A stretch of DNA of 64,000 nucleotides from the NCBI RefSeq assembly GCF_012274275.1, contig NZ_JAANZA010000003.1:248001-312000 (forward strand), given 5' to 3'. A program made the position numbers and the translations under genes. This document shows, piece by piece, positions 17,112 to 24,987 of this stretch. Positions within the stretch are counted from its first letter, which is position 1. Each line of letters starts with the position of its first letter. Origin of the DNA: Cryobacterium sp. BB307. GTDB lineage: Bacteria; Actinomycetota; Actinomycetes; Actinomycetales; Microbacteriaceae. Below the pieces are notes generated by a model. The model saw only the letters and a list, made by a program, of their open reading frames with translations, did no database searches and was not told the origin of the DNA.

Positions 17112-18486
17112 CCTGCGTCTCCTCCGCCGCCGGCTGCTCGATGAACGCGCGGCGCAGCCCATACCGGGACAGCGACACCAGGCTGACGGCGATGATCGCC
17201 GCGGGCACGACGCTGAAGCTCAGCACGATACCGGCGACCGCGCGCGGCGTCTGTTCGATGTCGACACCGGCGACCGACTCGGCGTATCCGGTGAGGGCGA
17301 GCACGATGGTCAGCACGGTCGCGCCGAGCGCCATGCCCGCGGTCTCCCCGGCGGTCCACACGCCGCTGAAGGCGCCGGCCTTGCCCTCGCCGGCGCGGCG
17401 GGCGTCGTGCGAGATGACATCCGGCAGCATCGCCATCGGCAGCGACTGCATGCCCGCGTAAGCGGCACCGGCGACCGCGACCGGCACGTATACCCAAACG
17501 CCGGGCTCCCACAACATCCCGGTGAGGCTGAGCGCGGCCAGCCCGAACAGGATGCTCGCGAACATGAACGCGCGCTCCTTGCCGATGCCGCGCGCGATGA
17601 GACCCCACACCGGGGCGGCGAGCAGCGCCGGGGCGATCAGCGCTACGAACAGCAGCGTCACCGCCCGCTCACTGTCGAGCACCCAGGTCGCGACGTACTG
17701 CGCGCCGGCGAGCATGAGCCCGGTTGCCAGGCCCTGCAGCACGAAGGTGAGCAGCAGCGCCCGGAACGGCTGACTGCGCTGCAGCGCCCGGATGCCGCTG
17801 CGATAGTTCTCGGCGATCGACACCTTCGGCGCCGGGCCGGCCAGGTCGACGCCGCGCGGCGCGACCGAGCTGGACACGTACATGCCGGCACCGATTACCA
17901 GACCGGCCACGACCGCCATCAGCAGGTAGCCGAGGTGCTCGCCACCGCCGAGCGCGCGCAGTTCTGGGCCACCAGCGCCGAACAGCAGGATCGCGAATGT
18001 GAGCACAACAACCCGCCAGGTCAGTAGGCGTGTCCGGTCGTCGTAGCTGCTGGTCAACTCGGCGGGAAGGGCGATGTAGGGCACCTGGAACAGGCTGAAC
18101 GAGGTGGCAGTCAGTATGAAAGCCAGCAGCACCCACACGCCGGAGACCACCGGGTCCAGCCCGGCCGGCACCGCGAAGGTGAGCGCGAAGAACACCGGGA
18201 GCGTGACCGCGCCGATCACCATGAAGCGGCGCCTGGACCCGGTGTGTGCGAGGCTGCGGTCGCTTTGCGCGCCGAGGATCGGGTCGATGATGACGTCCCA
18301 GATCTTCGCGGCGGTCACCAGCACGCCGGCGAGCAGCGCCGCGACCCCGAGGGTGTCGGTCAGGTAGTAGACAAGCACCAGCCCTGGCAGGGTGCCGAAG
18401 CCGCCGGTGCCGATCGACCCGATCGCATACCTCGCGATGGTCTTCTTCGGCAGCGTCGATTGGGCGGAGCGCGACGGTGCGGTCAT
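17104..18486 (-). CDS. MFS transporter of the GPH (MelB-like) type
   Basis: 460 residues with about twelve transmembrane helices. The GPH-family signature is visible: KIWDVIIDPILGAQSDR near residues 65-80 and the following SRRRFMVIGA loop. Such carriers move sugars or other small solutes with cations. The start giving MTAPSRSAQ is set by a -10 box (TACACT) ending 8 nt upstream; the ORF extends a further 9 codons upstream, but these overlap the promoter. First gene of the operon with the PLP decarboxylase and divergent from the aldehyde dehydrogenase by only 25 bp. Substrate unknown. Confidence 0.88.
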   Translation of the reverse strand: MTAPSRSAQSTLPKKTIARYAIGSIGTGGFGTLPGLVLVYYLTDTLGVAALLAGVLVTAAKIWDVIIDPILGAQSDRSLAHTGSRRRFMVIGAVTLPVFFALTFAVPAGLDPVVSGVWVLLAFILTATSFSLFQVPYIALPAELTSSYDDRTRLLTWRVVVLTFAILLFGAGGPELRALGGGEHLGYLLMAVVAGLVIGAGMYVSSSVAPRGVDLAGPAPKVSIAENYRSGIRALQRSQPFRALLLTFVLQGLATGLMLAGAQYVATWVLDSERAVTLLFVALIAPALLAAPVWGLIARGIGKERAFMFASILFGLAALSLTGMLWEPGVWVYVPVAVAGAAYAGMQSLPMAMLPDVISHDARRAGEGKAGAFSGVWTAGETAGMALGATVLTIVLALTGYAESVAGVDIEQTPRAVAGIVLSFSVVPAAIIAVSLVSLSRYGLRRAFIEQPAAEETQDA

Positions 18487-18494
18487 GCGAAGAA

Positions 18495-18504
18495 AGTGTA
18501 GCGT
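18495..18504. promoter_or_regulatory. Overlapping divergent -10 boxes between MFS and aldehyde dehydrogenase
   Basis: Minus-strand TACACT (18500-18495) ends 8 nt before the MFS ATG; plus-strand TAGCGT (18499-18504) ends 7 nt before the dehydrogenase ATG. The boxes share two bases, so both cannot be occupied at once. Confidence 0.6.
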
Positions 18505-18511
18505 TACCCTC

Positions 18512-20059
18512 ATGTCGGCCTTGCCCGTTACCCGCGCCGCGACCGAGGGTCACCGCGGCCTCACCGCAACCAGCGGCGAAACCGCCGCGGTCAACCAGCC
18601 GTTCACCGGCGAGCTGCTGCACGAGCTTCCGCTCAGTTCCCTCGACGACGTCGCGGATGCCGCGGCGCGGGCCCGCCTCGCCCAGTTGTCCTGGAGCCAC
18701 GCCGGCTTCGAGCACCGCCGTGAGGTTCTGCTGCGGGCCCACGACCTGCTGCTCGAGCGTCGCGAGGAGCTGCTCGACATCCTGCAGGCGGAGACCGGCA
18801 AGGCCCGCCTGCACGCCTTCGAGGATCTCGGCATGGGCGTCACCGCGACGCGCTATTACGCCATCATCGCGCGCGACACCCTCCGCACCCGCGCCCGCCG
18901 CGGTCTCGTCCCGCTCGCCTACCGGACCAGGGTCGGCTACCGCGCCAAGGGCCTGATCGGCGTGATCACGCCCTGGAACTACCCCATCGCACTGGCGCTG
19001 ATGGATGTCGTGCCCGCACTCGCATCCGGCAACGGCGTGCTGCAGAAGGCGGACAACCAGGGTGCTCTCACGACTCTGGCGGTGCGGCAGGCGTTCATCG
19101 ACGCCGGGCTCCCGTCGGACTTGTGGGGTGTTGTCGCCGGGCCGGGAACTGAGATCGGCGGTGCGGTGATCGACGCCGCCGACTACGTCGCCTTCACAGG
19201 GTCCACCGCCACCGGCATTCGGGTCGGCACCCAGGCGGCAGCGGCGCTCAAGGGCGCGTCGCTCGAGCTGGGCGGGAAGAACCCGATGATCGTGCTCGAC
19301 GACGTCAACGTGACTTCGGCGGCGAAGGATGCGGTGAACGCGTGCTTCTCGTCGATGGGCCAGTTGTGCGTGTCGATCGAGCGCATCTACGTGCAGCGGC
19401 CGATAGCTGCGGAGTTCATCGCCGAGTTCGTTGCGCGCACCGAAAGCCTCACGCTGGGAGCGGCGTATGACAACTCGGTGGATCTCGGCTCCCTGACGCT
19501 GCCGAGCCAGCTCGAACACGTCGAGGCGCACGTTCAGGATGCGGTCGCGAAGGGAGCGACCGTGCTCACCGGTGGCAAGCGTCGGCCGGAGCTGGGCCCG
19601 CTGTTCTACGAGCCGACGGTGCTGACCGGCGTCACCGAGCAGATGGAGTGCTTCGCCGCCGAGACCTTCGGGCCGGTTGTCGCGATCAGCGTCGTCGACT
19701 CGGAGGAGGAAGCGATTGTCGCGGCCAACGACTCGGAATTCGGGCTGAACGCGTCGATCTTCAGCGGGTCGCGGGCGCGGGCCCGCCGCCTGGCCGATGG
19801 GCTGCAGGCGGGGACGATCAACATCAACGAGGGCTTCCGGGCGACCTTCTCCTCTGTCGACGCGCCGATGGGTGGAGTGAAGCGCTCCGGACTGGGCCGC
19901 CGCAACGGTCCCGAGGGGCTGCTGCGCTACGTCGATGCGCGCACCGTGTCCGAGGCGACCGGGCTGTTCACCCTGCCCCGGACGGGCGCCGAAGCTGCGC
20001 GTCTGGGCGGGCTGACGCTCGCGGCGCTCAGGGCGCTGAAGTTCCTGCGCGCCCGCTGA
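18512..20059 (+). CDS. Aldehyde dehydrogenase family protein (succinate-semialdehyde dehydrogenase type)
   Basis: 515 residues. NAD(P)-dependent aldehyde dehydrogenase motifs: ITPWNYPIAL (oxyanion Asn, about 153), FTGSTATG, LELGGKNPMIV with the general-base Glu (about 251) and SSMGQLCVS with catalytic Cys (about 286). The closest family is the succinic-semialdehyde dehydrogenase GabD2 group of actinobacteria, but the substrate is inferred. It is divergent from the PLP decarboxylase and transporter, so the three may form a decarboxylation-oxidation route. ATG chosen from the leaderless -10 box; the long upstream open frame is shadow. Confidence 0.9.
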   Translation: MSALPVTRAATEGHRGLTATSGETAAVNQPFTGELLHELPLSSLDDVADAAARARLAQLSWSHAGFEHRREVLLRAHDLLLERREELLDILQAETGKARLHAFEDLGMGVTATRYYAIIARDTLRTRARRGLVPLAYRTRVGYRAKGLIGVITPWNYPIALALMDVVPALASGNGVLQKADNQGALTTLAVRQAFIDAGLPSDLWGVVAGPGTEIGGAVIDAADYVAFTGSTATGIRVGTQAAAALKGASLELGGKNPMIVLDDVNVTSAAKDAVNACFSSMGQLCVSIERIYVQRPIAAEFIAEFVARTESLTLGAAYDNSVDLGSLTLPSQLEHVEAHVQDAVAKGATVLTGGKRRPELGPLFYEPTVLTGVTEQMECFAAETFGPVVAISVVDSEEEAIVAANDSEFGLNASIFSGSRARARRLADGLQAGTININEGFRATFSSVDAPMGGVKRSGLGRRNGPEGLLRYVDARTVSEATGLFTLPRTGAEAARLGGLTLAALRALKFLRAR

Positions 20060-20072
20060 CCGCCCGTTCCCG

Positions 20073-20140
20073 CTCGCGCGGGTGCATCTTCCACTCTCGC
20101 GTCCAATTTGACCCGCGCGCGGGTGTTCGACCCGCGCGAG
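20073..20140. repeat. Palindromic intergenic element, family 1 copy B
   Basis: Arms CTCGCGCGGGT (20073-20083) and ACCCGCGCGAG (20130-20140) are perfect inverted repeats; the palindrome ACCCGCGCGCGGGT lies inside at 20111-20124. It sits between convergent stops. Confidence 0.85.
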
Positions 20141-20149
20141 CCGCTCCGG

Positions 20150-20509
20150 CTAGGTGGCCTCCATGTCGAACGGAGCCTGCTTGCCCTGCTCCTCGAGGCG
20201 ACGCTTGCGCTTCGCGTAAGCCGATTCCATCCGGGGCATGGCCGGGGCGGGCTCCGGTTCCTCGATGAGGGCTTCCCGGATGATGCGGCGCGGGTCGTAC
20301 TGGCGCGGATCCAGTTTCTTCCAGTCGACGTCGTCGAAGTCGGGGCCGAGCTCGTCTCGCATCCGGTCCTTGGCGCCATCGGCCATTCGCTTGAGCGATT
20401 TCACCAGCCGGGCGAGCTGCGACGCGTAGTGCGGGAGGCGGTCCGGGCCGAGCAGGAAGACCGCAAGCACGCCGATGAGCAGCAGCTTCTCGAAGGTCAA
20501 CCCGAACAC
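20150..20509 (-). CDS. tatB: Twin-arginine translocase subunit TatB
   Basis: 119 residues. A single N-terminal transmembrane helix (about 5-20, KLLLIGVLAVFLLGPDRLP) with the characteristic GP hinge is followed by an amphipathic helix (YASQLARLVKSLKRMADGAK) and a charged, Pro-rich cytoplasmic tail. TatB with TatC forms the receptor for folded proteins bearing twin-arginine signals at the inner face of the membrane. It is monocistronic and divergent from the methyltransferase, an arrangement recalled from Mycobacterium. GTG start, with TAGTCT ending 6 nt upstream. TatA and TatC are not in this window. Confidence 0.92.
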   Translation of the reverse strand: MFGLTFEKLLLIGVLAVFLLGPDRLPHYASQLARLVKSLKRMADGAKDRMRDELGPDFDDVDWKKLDPRQYDPRRIIREALIEEPEPAPAMPRMESAYAKRKRRLEEQGKQAPFDMEAT

Positions 20510-20515
20510 TCCACC

Positions 20516-20521
20516 AGACTA
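20516..20521 (-). promoter_or_regulatory. -10 box of a leaderless promoter (tatB)
   Basis: TAGTCT on the minus strand ends 6 nt before the GTG at 20509. Confidence 0.6.
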
Positions 20522-20572
20522 ACCGTTGCGGGCCTCCGGCGGCCGTAGAGTGGTGGGCGACAAGGAGCGCAT

Positions 20573-21202
20573 GTGACCGACAAAGTGTCCGATTGGAAGT
20601 TCGCCGAGGATCTCGTGCTTGAGCACGAGGACATCATGCACGCGCGCGCGCAGTCGATCGAGCTCGGCGTCGAAGCTGTCTCCCCTGCCACCGGTGCGCA
20701 GCTGGCGGTGATCGCCGCGGCCACGAACGCCGAAAACATCATCGAGATCGGCACCGGTGTCGGCGTGAGCGGACTGTGGCTGCTGGCCGGCGCCCCGAAC
20801 GCGGTCCTGACCTCCATCGACATCGAAGCCGAGCACCAGCAGACGGCGCGCAAGAACTTTCTCGACGCGGGCATCCCGGCGAATCGGCTGAGGCTCATCA
20901 CCGGTCGCGCGCGCGAGGTGCTGCCGCGCATGAATGAGCAGGCCTACGACATCGTCCTGGTGGACGCCGACCCCGCCTCGGTCATCGAGTACGTCGAGCA
21001 CGGTCTCCGCCTGGTGCGGATGGGCGGCACGGTGCTGGTCGCACACGCGCTCTGGCGCGGGCACGTCGCGGACCCGGTGCGGCGCGACGACACGGTCGCA
21101 GCGTTCCGCACGCTGCTGCGCGAGACATCCGCGTCGGATGCCGTGATCAGCGCGCTCACGCCGGTCGGCGACGGGCTGCTCCAACTCGTGCGGGTCGAAT
21201 AG
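20573..21202 (+). CDS. SAM-dependent O-methyltransferase
   Basis: 209 residues. The Rossmann SAM-binding loop IIEIGTGVGVSGLWLL sits near residues 57-72; the acidic loop is SIDIEAEH and the post-core VLVDADP carries the divalent-metal Asp typical of catechol O-methyltransferase-like enzymes. Soluble and monocistronic, GTG start with Shine-Dalgarno AAGGAG. A similar gene lies near tatB in Mycobacterium. The acceptor is unknown. The downstream 98-bp convergent gap holds a near-perfect 28-bp palindrome. Confidence 0.92.
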   Translation: MTDKVSDWKFAEDLVLEHEDIMHARAQSIELGVEAVSPATGAQLAVIAAATNAENIIEIGTGVGVSGLWLLAGAPNAVLTSIDIEAEHQQTARKNFLDAGIPANRLRLITGRAREVLPRMNEQAYDIVLVDADPASVIEYVEHGLRLVRMGGTVLVAHALWRGHVADPVRRDDTVAAFRTLLRETSASDAVISALTPVGDGLLQLVRVE

Positions 21203-21249
21203 CACCGCCGGCCAGCGCCCGGAATGGACTAGCCGCCCGGAATTACTGC

Positions 21250-21277
21250 GGCGCGCCAGTCCATGGACCGGCGCGCC
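21250..21277. repeat. 28-bp near-perfect palindrome at a convergent junction
   Basis: GGCGCGCC occurs at both ends (21250-21257 and 21270-21277) around AGTCCATGGACC; only one base pair breaks the symmetry. Probably a bidirectional terminator or a repeat of its own family. Confidence 0.75.
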
Positions 21278-21300
21278 GAAGAGGTATCGACTTGTCGAGG

Positions 21301-21474
21301 TCAGCTTGCGGTGACAACGCCCGCGAGCGCGTCGTGAAGCTCCTTGGCCTCTGCGTCGTTGACTGAAACCACCAAGCGGCCACCGCCCTCGAGCGGCACT
21401 CGGACGATGATGAGCCGACCCTCGCGAACAGCCTCCATCGGTCCGTCACCGGTCCTCGGCTTCATGGCTGCCAT
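21301..21474 (-). CDS. DUF3117 family protein
   Basis: A 57-residue protein starting MAAMKPRTGDGPMEAVREG and containing GRLIIVRVPLEGGGRLVVS. Sequence and size match the very conserved actinobacterial DUF3117 family. Function unknown; the compact beta-rich middle could bind a ligand or protein. A good Shine-Dalgarno (AAAGGGGACC) lies before the ATG. It is too short for routine ORF cut-offs and easily missed. It stands alone between a methyltransferase (convergent) and the mannosyltransferase-like gene on the same strand. Confidence 0.9.
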   Translation of the reverse strand: MAAMKPRTGDGPMEAVREGRLIIVRVPLEGGGRLVVSVNDAEAKELHDALAGVVTAS

Positions 21475-21557
21475 GAATGGTCCCCTTTCGTGGATTTGTA
21501 GTCTCCATTATCTCGCATTCTGGGCGGGTCATGAAACGGACCCTCAAAAACGGCCGA

Positions 21558-22763
21558 TCACGGTGGTGTCCAGTCGCGTCCGTCGATCCACCAGCAGTAG
21601 TACAACCACACCCACTGGCCGATGATGAAGACGATCAGGATGGCGACCCGGTAGACGCGCGAGCGCGGCTGGGCAAGCGCCCCGACAAGCGGGAACATCG
21701 GCATCAGCAGGCGGAACGTGCTCGACTGCGGGAAGAACACCGCGAGCAGGTAGATGCCGTAGCTGGCTACCCACAACCGCAGGTCGACGCCGATGCGCTT
21801 CGCCCACGGCGTGAACAGGAAGGCGAAGAACGCCACGACAACCAGTCCGAGAACGATGAACCCCATCGGTCCGGTCATCCACCATCCGGCGCTCTGGATC
21901 CACGGGGTGAACGGCACCAGCTCGCTGTAGCCGATGTACGGCGCGCGCCACGCCAGTTCGGTGTCGGTGTACGCGGTGAACGAGCCGGTGACCGACCAGG
22001 CGATGATCAGCCACATGAACCCCATCACCGCGCTGAACGCCGTGGCGACGACGGATGCGATCCGCTCGTGTGCCGGGAACGGGTCGCGGTACCGGATCCA
22101 CCAGCGGTGCATCACGTGCAGCCCCAGGAACAGCGCGAACGCCAGCCCACTCGGCCGGGTGAGCGCCATCACGGCAACGATCGGCAGCAGCGCGAGGTAG
22201 CGTCGCTGCACCAGGAGGGTCAGGGCGACGATGAGCAGGAAGAGGTGCATCGCCTCGGCGTAGCCGACCTGCAGCAGCGGCGACAGCGGCGCGAAGCAGA
22301 ACAGCGCAACCGAGAACAGCGCGGTGCCGGCCTGCAGGCCGACGATTCGCATGAGCCGATGGAAGGCGAGGGCGGCCGCGAGCGAGAACGCCACCGACAC
22401 CACAACCGACCAGAACGACCATGGCAGCCCGGTGAGCAGCATGAGCGCGCGCACCAGGAACGGGTAGACCGGCATGAACGCCCACGAGTTCTCGCGGACC
22501 TGCCCGTCGTCGGTGAGCGGCAACTCGGTCGGGTAGCCCGCGACGGCGACGTAGTGGTACCAGGTGGCGTCCCACAGCTGGGCGAAGGAGAAGTAGTCCG
22601 GATGCGCATCCGTCCACGCGTTCGCCGGCTGCCTGGCGGCGAACCAGAGCAGCAGGCTCGTGCTGACGACCCGCGACAGCGCCCAGATGACGACCACCTT
22701 GACCCATGCCGGGGTCAGTCGGTAGCGGACCCGGGCGGCGGTCGTCAGGCGCCGGTCAGCCAC
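21558..22763 (-). CDS. Polytopic GT-C mannosyltransferase-like protein (PIG-V related)
   Basis: 401 residues with about ten transmembrane helices. The first extracytoplasmic loop has FAQLWDATWYHYVAVAGYP, the acidic WD-x-W-x-x-A type motif of PIG-V-related GT-C mannosyltransferases, and a later PVYPFLVR. Such enzymes use polyprenyl-phosphate-mannose to mannosylate lipid-linked acceptors on the outer face of the membrane. The acceptor is not known; phosphatidylinositol mannosides or a secreted glycan are options for an actinobacterium. It overlaps the dapE 3' end by 19 nt, so it is probably read through from dapE. Both genes encode unrelated functions. Confidence 0.75.
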   Translation of the reverse strand: MADRRLTTAARVRYRLTPAWVKVVVIWALSRVVSTSLLLWFAARQPANAWTDAHPDYFSFAQLWDATWYHYVAVAGYPTELPLTDDGQVRENSWAFMPVYPFLVRALMLLTGLPWSFWSVVVSVAFSLAAALAFHRLMRIVGLQAGTALFSVALFCFAPLSPLLQVGYAEAMHLFLLIVALTLLVQRRYLALLPIVAVMALTRPSGLAFALFLGLHVMHRWWIRYRDPFPAHERIASVVATAFSAVMGFMWLIIAWSVTGSFTAYTDTELAWRAPYIGYSELVPFTPWIQSAGWWMTGPMGFIVLGLVVVAFFAFLFTPWAKRIGVDLRLWVASYGIYLLAVFFPQSSTFRLLMPMFPLVGALAQPRSRVYRVAILIVFIIGQWVWLYYCWWIDGRDWTPP

Positions 22764-23809
22764 GCTCGCAGTCCCCGCTCGACCTCCGTCACCTGCGCGA
22801 GTTCGACCCGCTCATCGTCGGTATGGGCGAGGAGCGGGTCGCCGGGACCATAGTTCACGGCTGGGATGCCGAGCGCGGCGAATCGTGCGACGTCGGTCCA
22901 GCCGTACTTCGGTTTCGGCTCTCCACCGACCGCGGCGAGGAATTCCTGCGCGAGCGCATCGGTGAGCCCGGGGCGTGCACCGTCGGCCGCGTCCACCAGG
23001 GTCAGCTCGAACCCGGCGAACACCCCGCGCACATGCGCGAACGCGTCATCGATGCTGCGGCTCGGCGCGAAGCGGTAGTTGACCGACACGACGCACTCGT
23101 CCGGGATGACGTTGCCCGCGACACCGCCGCTGATGCCGACGGCGTTGAGACCCTCCCGGTAGACGAGCCCGTCGACCTCGATCTCCTGCGGCTCGTACGC
23201 GGCGAGCGCCGCCAGGATGGGCGCGGCAGCGTGGATCGCGTTCCGCCCCACCCACGCGCGCGCCGAGTGGGCACGCACCCCGGTGGTGCGGATGTCGACC
23301 CGCATGGTTCCGTTGCAGCCGCCCTCGATGAGCCCGCTGGTGGGTTCACCGAGGATGGCGAAGTCGCCAGCGAGCAGGTCCGGCCGGTTGGCCGCCAGAC
23401 GCCCGAGCCCGTTGAGGTCGGCGGCAACCTCCTCGTTGTCGTACCAGATCCAGGTCACGTCGACGCTGGGGTCGGTGAGCTCGGCGGCGAGCTTCAACTG
23501 CACCGCGACCCCTCCCTTCATGTCGACGGTGCCCCTGCCCCAGAGCACGTCGCCCTCCAGCCGGGTCGGCAGGTTGTCGTTCACCGGCACAGTGTCCATG
23601 TGGCCGGCAATGACGACACGACGCTCACGACCCAGCCGCGTGCGGGCGACCACCGCGTCGCCGTCCCGGATGACCTCGAGATGGGCGAGTGGCCCGAGTG
23701 CCTGCTCGATCGCATCCGCCAGCGCTCGCTCGTTGCCGGACACCGACTCGATGTCGCACACCGCCCTGATGATCTCGGTGGAGGCTGCGGACAGGTCAAG
23801 GCGGGTCAT
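22745..23809 (-). CDS. dapE: Succinyl-diaminopimelate desuccinylase
   Basis: 354 residues, M20 metallopeptidase fold. Zinc ligands and catalytic residues are visible: GHMDTVPV near 69-76, WGRGTVDMKGG near 100, general-base Glu in WYDNEEVAAD and LGEPTSG. It hydrolyses N-succinyl-LL-diaminopimelate to LL-diaminopimelate and succinate, in lysine and peptidoglycan synthesis. The identity is supported by the divergent dapD 32 bp away and dapC 3 kb away. Leaderless -10 box 6 nt before the ATG. Confidence 0.93.
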   Translation of the reverse strand: MTRLDLSAASTEIIRAVCDIESVSGNERALADAIEQALGPLAHLEVIRDGDAVVARTRLGRERRVVIAGHMDTVPVNDNLPTRLEGDVLWGRGTVDMKGGVAVQLKLAAELTDPSVDVTWIWYDNEEVAADLNGLGRLAANRPDLLAGDFAILGEPTSGLIEGGCNGTMRVDIRTTGVRAHSARAWVGRNAIHAAAPILAALAAYEPQEIEVDGLVYREGLNAVGISGGVAGNVIPDECVVSVNYRFAPSRSIDDAFAHVRGVFAGFELTLVDAADGARPGLTDALAQEFLAAVGGEPKPKYGWTDVARFAALGIPAVNYGPGDPLLAHTDDERVELAQVTEVERGLRAWLTGA

Positions 23810-23815
23810 CCGGCC

Positions 23816-23835
23816 AGTTTATTGGTCGCTAGCCT
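23816..23835. promoter_or_regulatory. Divergent leaderless promoters of dapE and dapD
   Basis: Minus-strand TAAACT (23821-23816) and plus-strand TAGCCT (23830-23835) each end exactly 6 nt before their start codons. Only 8 bp lie between the two boxes, so each -35 region must overlap the other gene's territory. Confidence 0.65.
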
Positions 23836-23841
23836 TGAGGT

Positions 23842-24795
23842 ATGGCCGAACGAAATGCGTGGGGATACGGGATTGCGACAATCGCTGGCGACGGGACGGT
23901 GCTCGACACCTGGTTTCCCGAGCCTGCGCTCGGCACGTTTCCGGCCGACCGCGACCCGCATTTCGCGCCAGCCGAGCTGGAGGCGCTGACCGGCCCGGAC
24001 GAGCGCCGCGACGTGCGGCTCGAGTTCATGACCGTGCGGATCGAGCTGGACGCGCCGGCCTCGTCGACCCCAGACGCCTACCTCCGCCTGCACCTGCTCA
24101 GCCACCTGCTGGTCAGGCCGAACAGCATCAACCTCGACGGCATCTTCGGCCAGCTGCCGAGCGTCGTCTGGACGAACGCCGGCCCGGTGCATCCGGATGC
24201 CTACTCCCGGCTGCGTCCGGTGCTCTCACGCGCGGGCATCACCGCGACGAGCCTGGACAAGTTTCCGCGCCTGATCGACTACGTCGTGCCTGCGGGAGTG
24301 AGGATCGCCGACGCCAACCGCGTGCGCCTGGGCGCACACCTCTCCCCCGGGACGACCGTCATGCACGAGGGTTTCGTGAACTTCAACGCCGGGACGCTCG
24401 GCGCTTCCATGGTCGAGGGCCGGATCTCGCAGGGCGTCGTGGTCGGTGACGGCTCGGACATCGGCGGCGGGGCCTCGATCATGGGCACGCTCAGCGGCGG
24501 CGGCACCGAGCGCATCAGCATCGGCGAGCGCGCACTGCTGGGCGCGAACTCCGGGATCGGAATCTCGCTGGGCGATGATTGCGTCGTCGAGGCGGGCCTG
24601 TATGTCACCGCGGGCACCAAGGTGCAGCTGGTGGATGCCGCCCCGCGTCCGGATGGCACGCCGGCCTCGGTCAAGGCAAAGGAGCTGTCCGGTAGGCCCG
24701 GTCTGCTGTTCCGCCGCAACTCGCTCACCGGAGCGGTCGAGGTGCTGGAGCGTTCAGGCGCTGGCGTGCAGCTGAATGAGGCCCTGCACGCCTAG
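23842..24795 (+). CDS. dapD: Tetrahydrodipicolinate N-succinyltransferase
   Basis: 317 residues; the actinobacterial DapD form. The C-terminal half shows the left-handed beta-helix hexapeptide repeats ([38 protein letters not shown]) seen in trimeric succinyltransferases. It transfers succinyl from succinyl-CoA to tetrahydrodipicolinate, the step before DapC and DapE, both in this window. The sequence begins [18 protein letters not shown]. Leaderless promoter; convergent with gltA. Confidence 0.95.
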   Translation: MAERNAWGYGIATIAGDGTVLDTWFPEPALGTFPADRDPHFAPAELEALTGPDERRDVRLEFMTVRIELDAPASSTPDAYLRLHLLSHLLVRPNSINLDGIFGQLPSVVWTNAGPVHPDAYSRLRPVLSRAGITATSLDKFPRLIDYVVPAGVRIADANRVRLGAHLSPGTTVMHEGFVNFNAGTLGASMVEGRISQGVVVGDGSDIGGGASIMGTLSGGGTERISIGERALLGANSGIGISLGDDCVVEAGLYVTAGTKVQLVDAAPRPDGTPASVKAKELSGRPGLLFRRNSLTGAVEVLERSGAGVQLNEALHA

Positions 24796-24811
24796 CCCCG
24801 CCGCAAGTCAC

Positions 24812-24869
24812 CGAGTTGCCCACTTCCGCCCCAAATCGGCCCGAAATAGGGGCCGAAGCGGGCAACTCG
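24812..24869. terminator. Hairpin element in the dapD-gltA convergent gap
   Basis: CGAGTTGCCC (24812-24821) and GGGCAACTCG (24860-24869) form a perfect 10-bp stem, with weaker outer GTCA/TGAC arms and an inner CCCC/GGGG stem. The remaining 100 bp to the gltA stop show no gene. Confidence 0.7.
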
Positions 24870-24987
24870 CGATGACGCGTTGCACGGCCGCGGGTGCCTA
24901 GCGCGAGCGCCGCCGAAATACTCGAGTGCGCGGGGAATTGCTTGCGCGTTCGCACATTCGGTCAGCGTTCGCTCGGGAACGCCCGGG

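Noticed and set aside
17669-19531. 620-codon minus-strand frame crossing the aldehyde dehydrogenase
   Set aside because: It runs antisense through the dehydrogenase and out of frame through the transporter.
24870-24987. Possible small gene between dapD and gltA
   Set aside because: No ORF with ribosome site; the sequence follows a hairpin and has no codon pattern.
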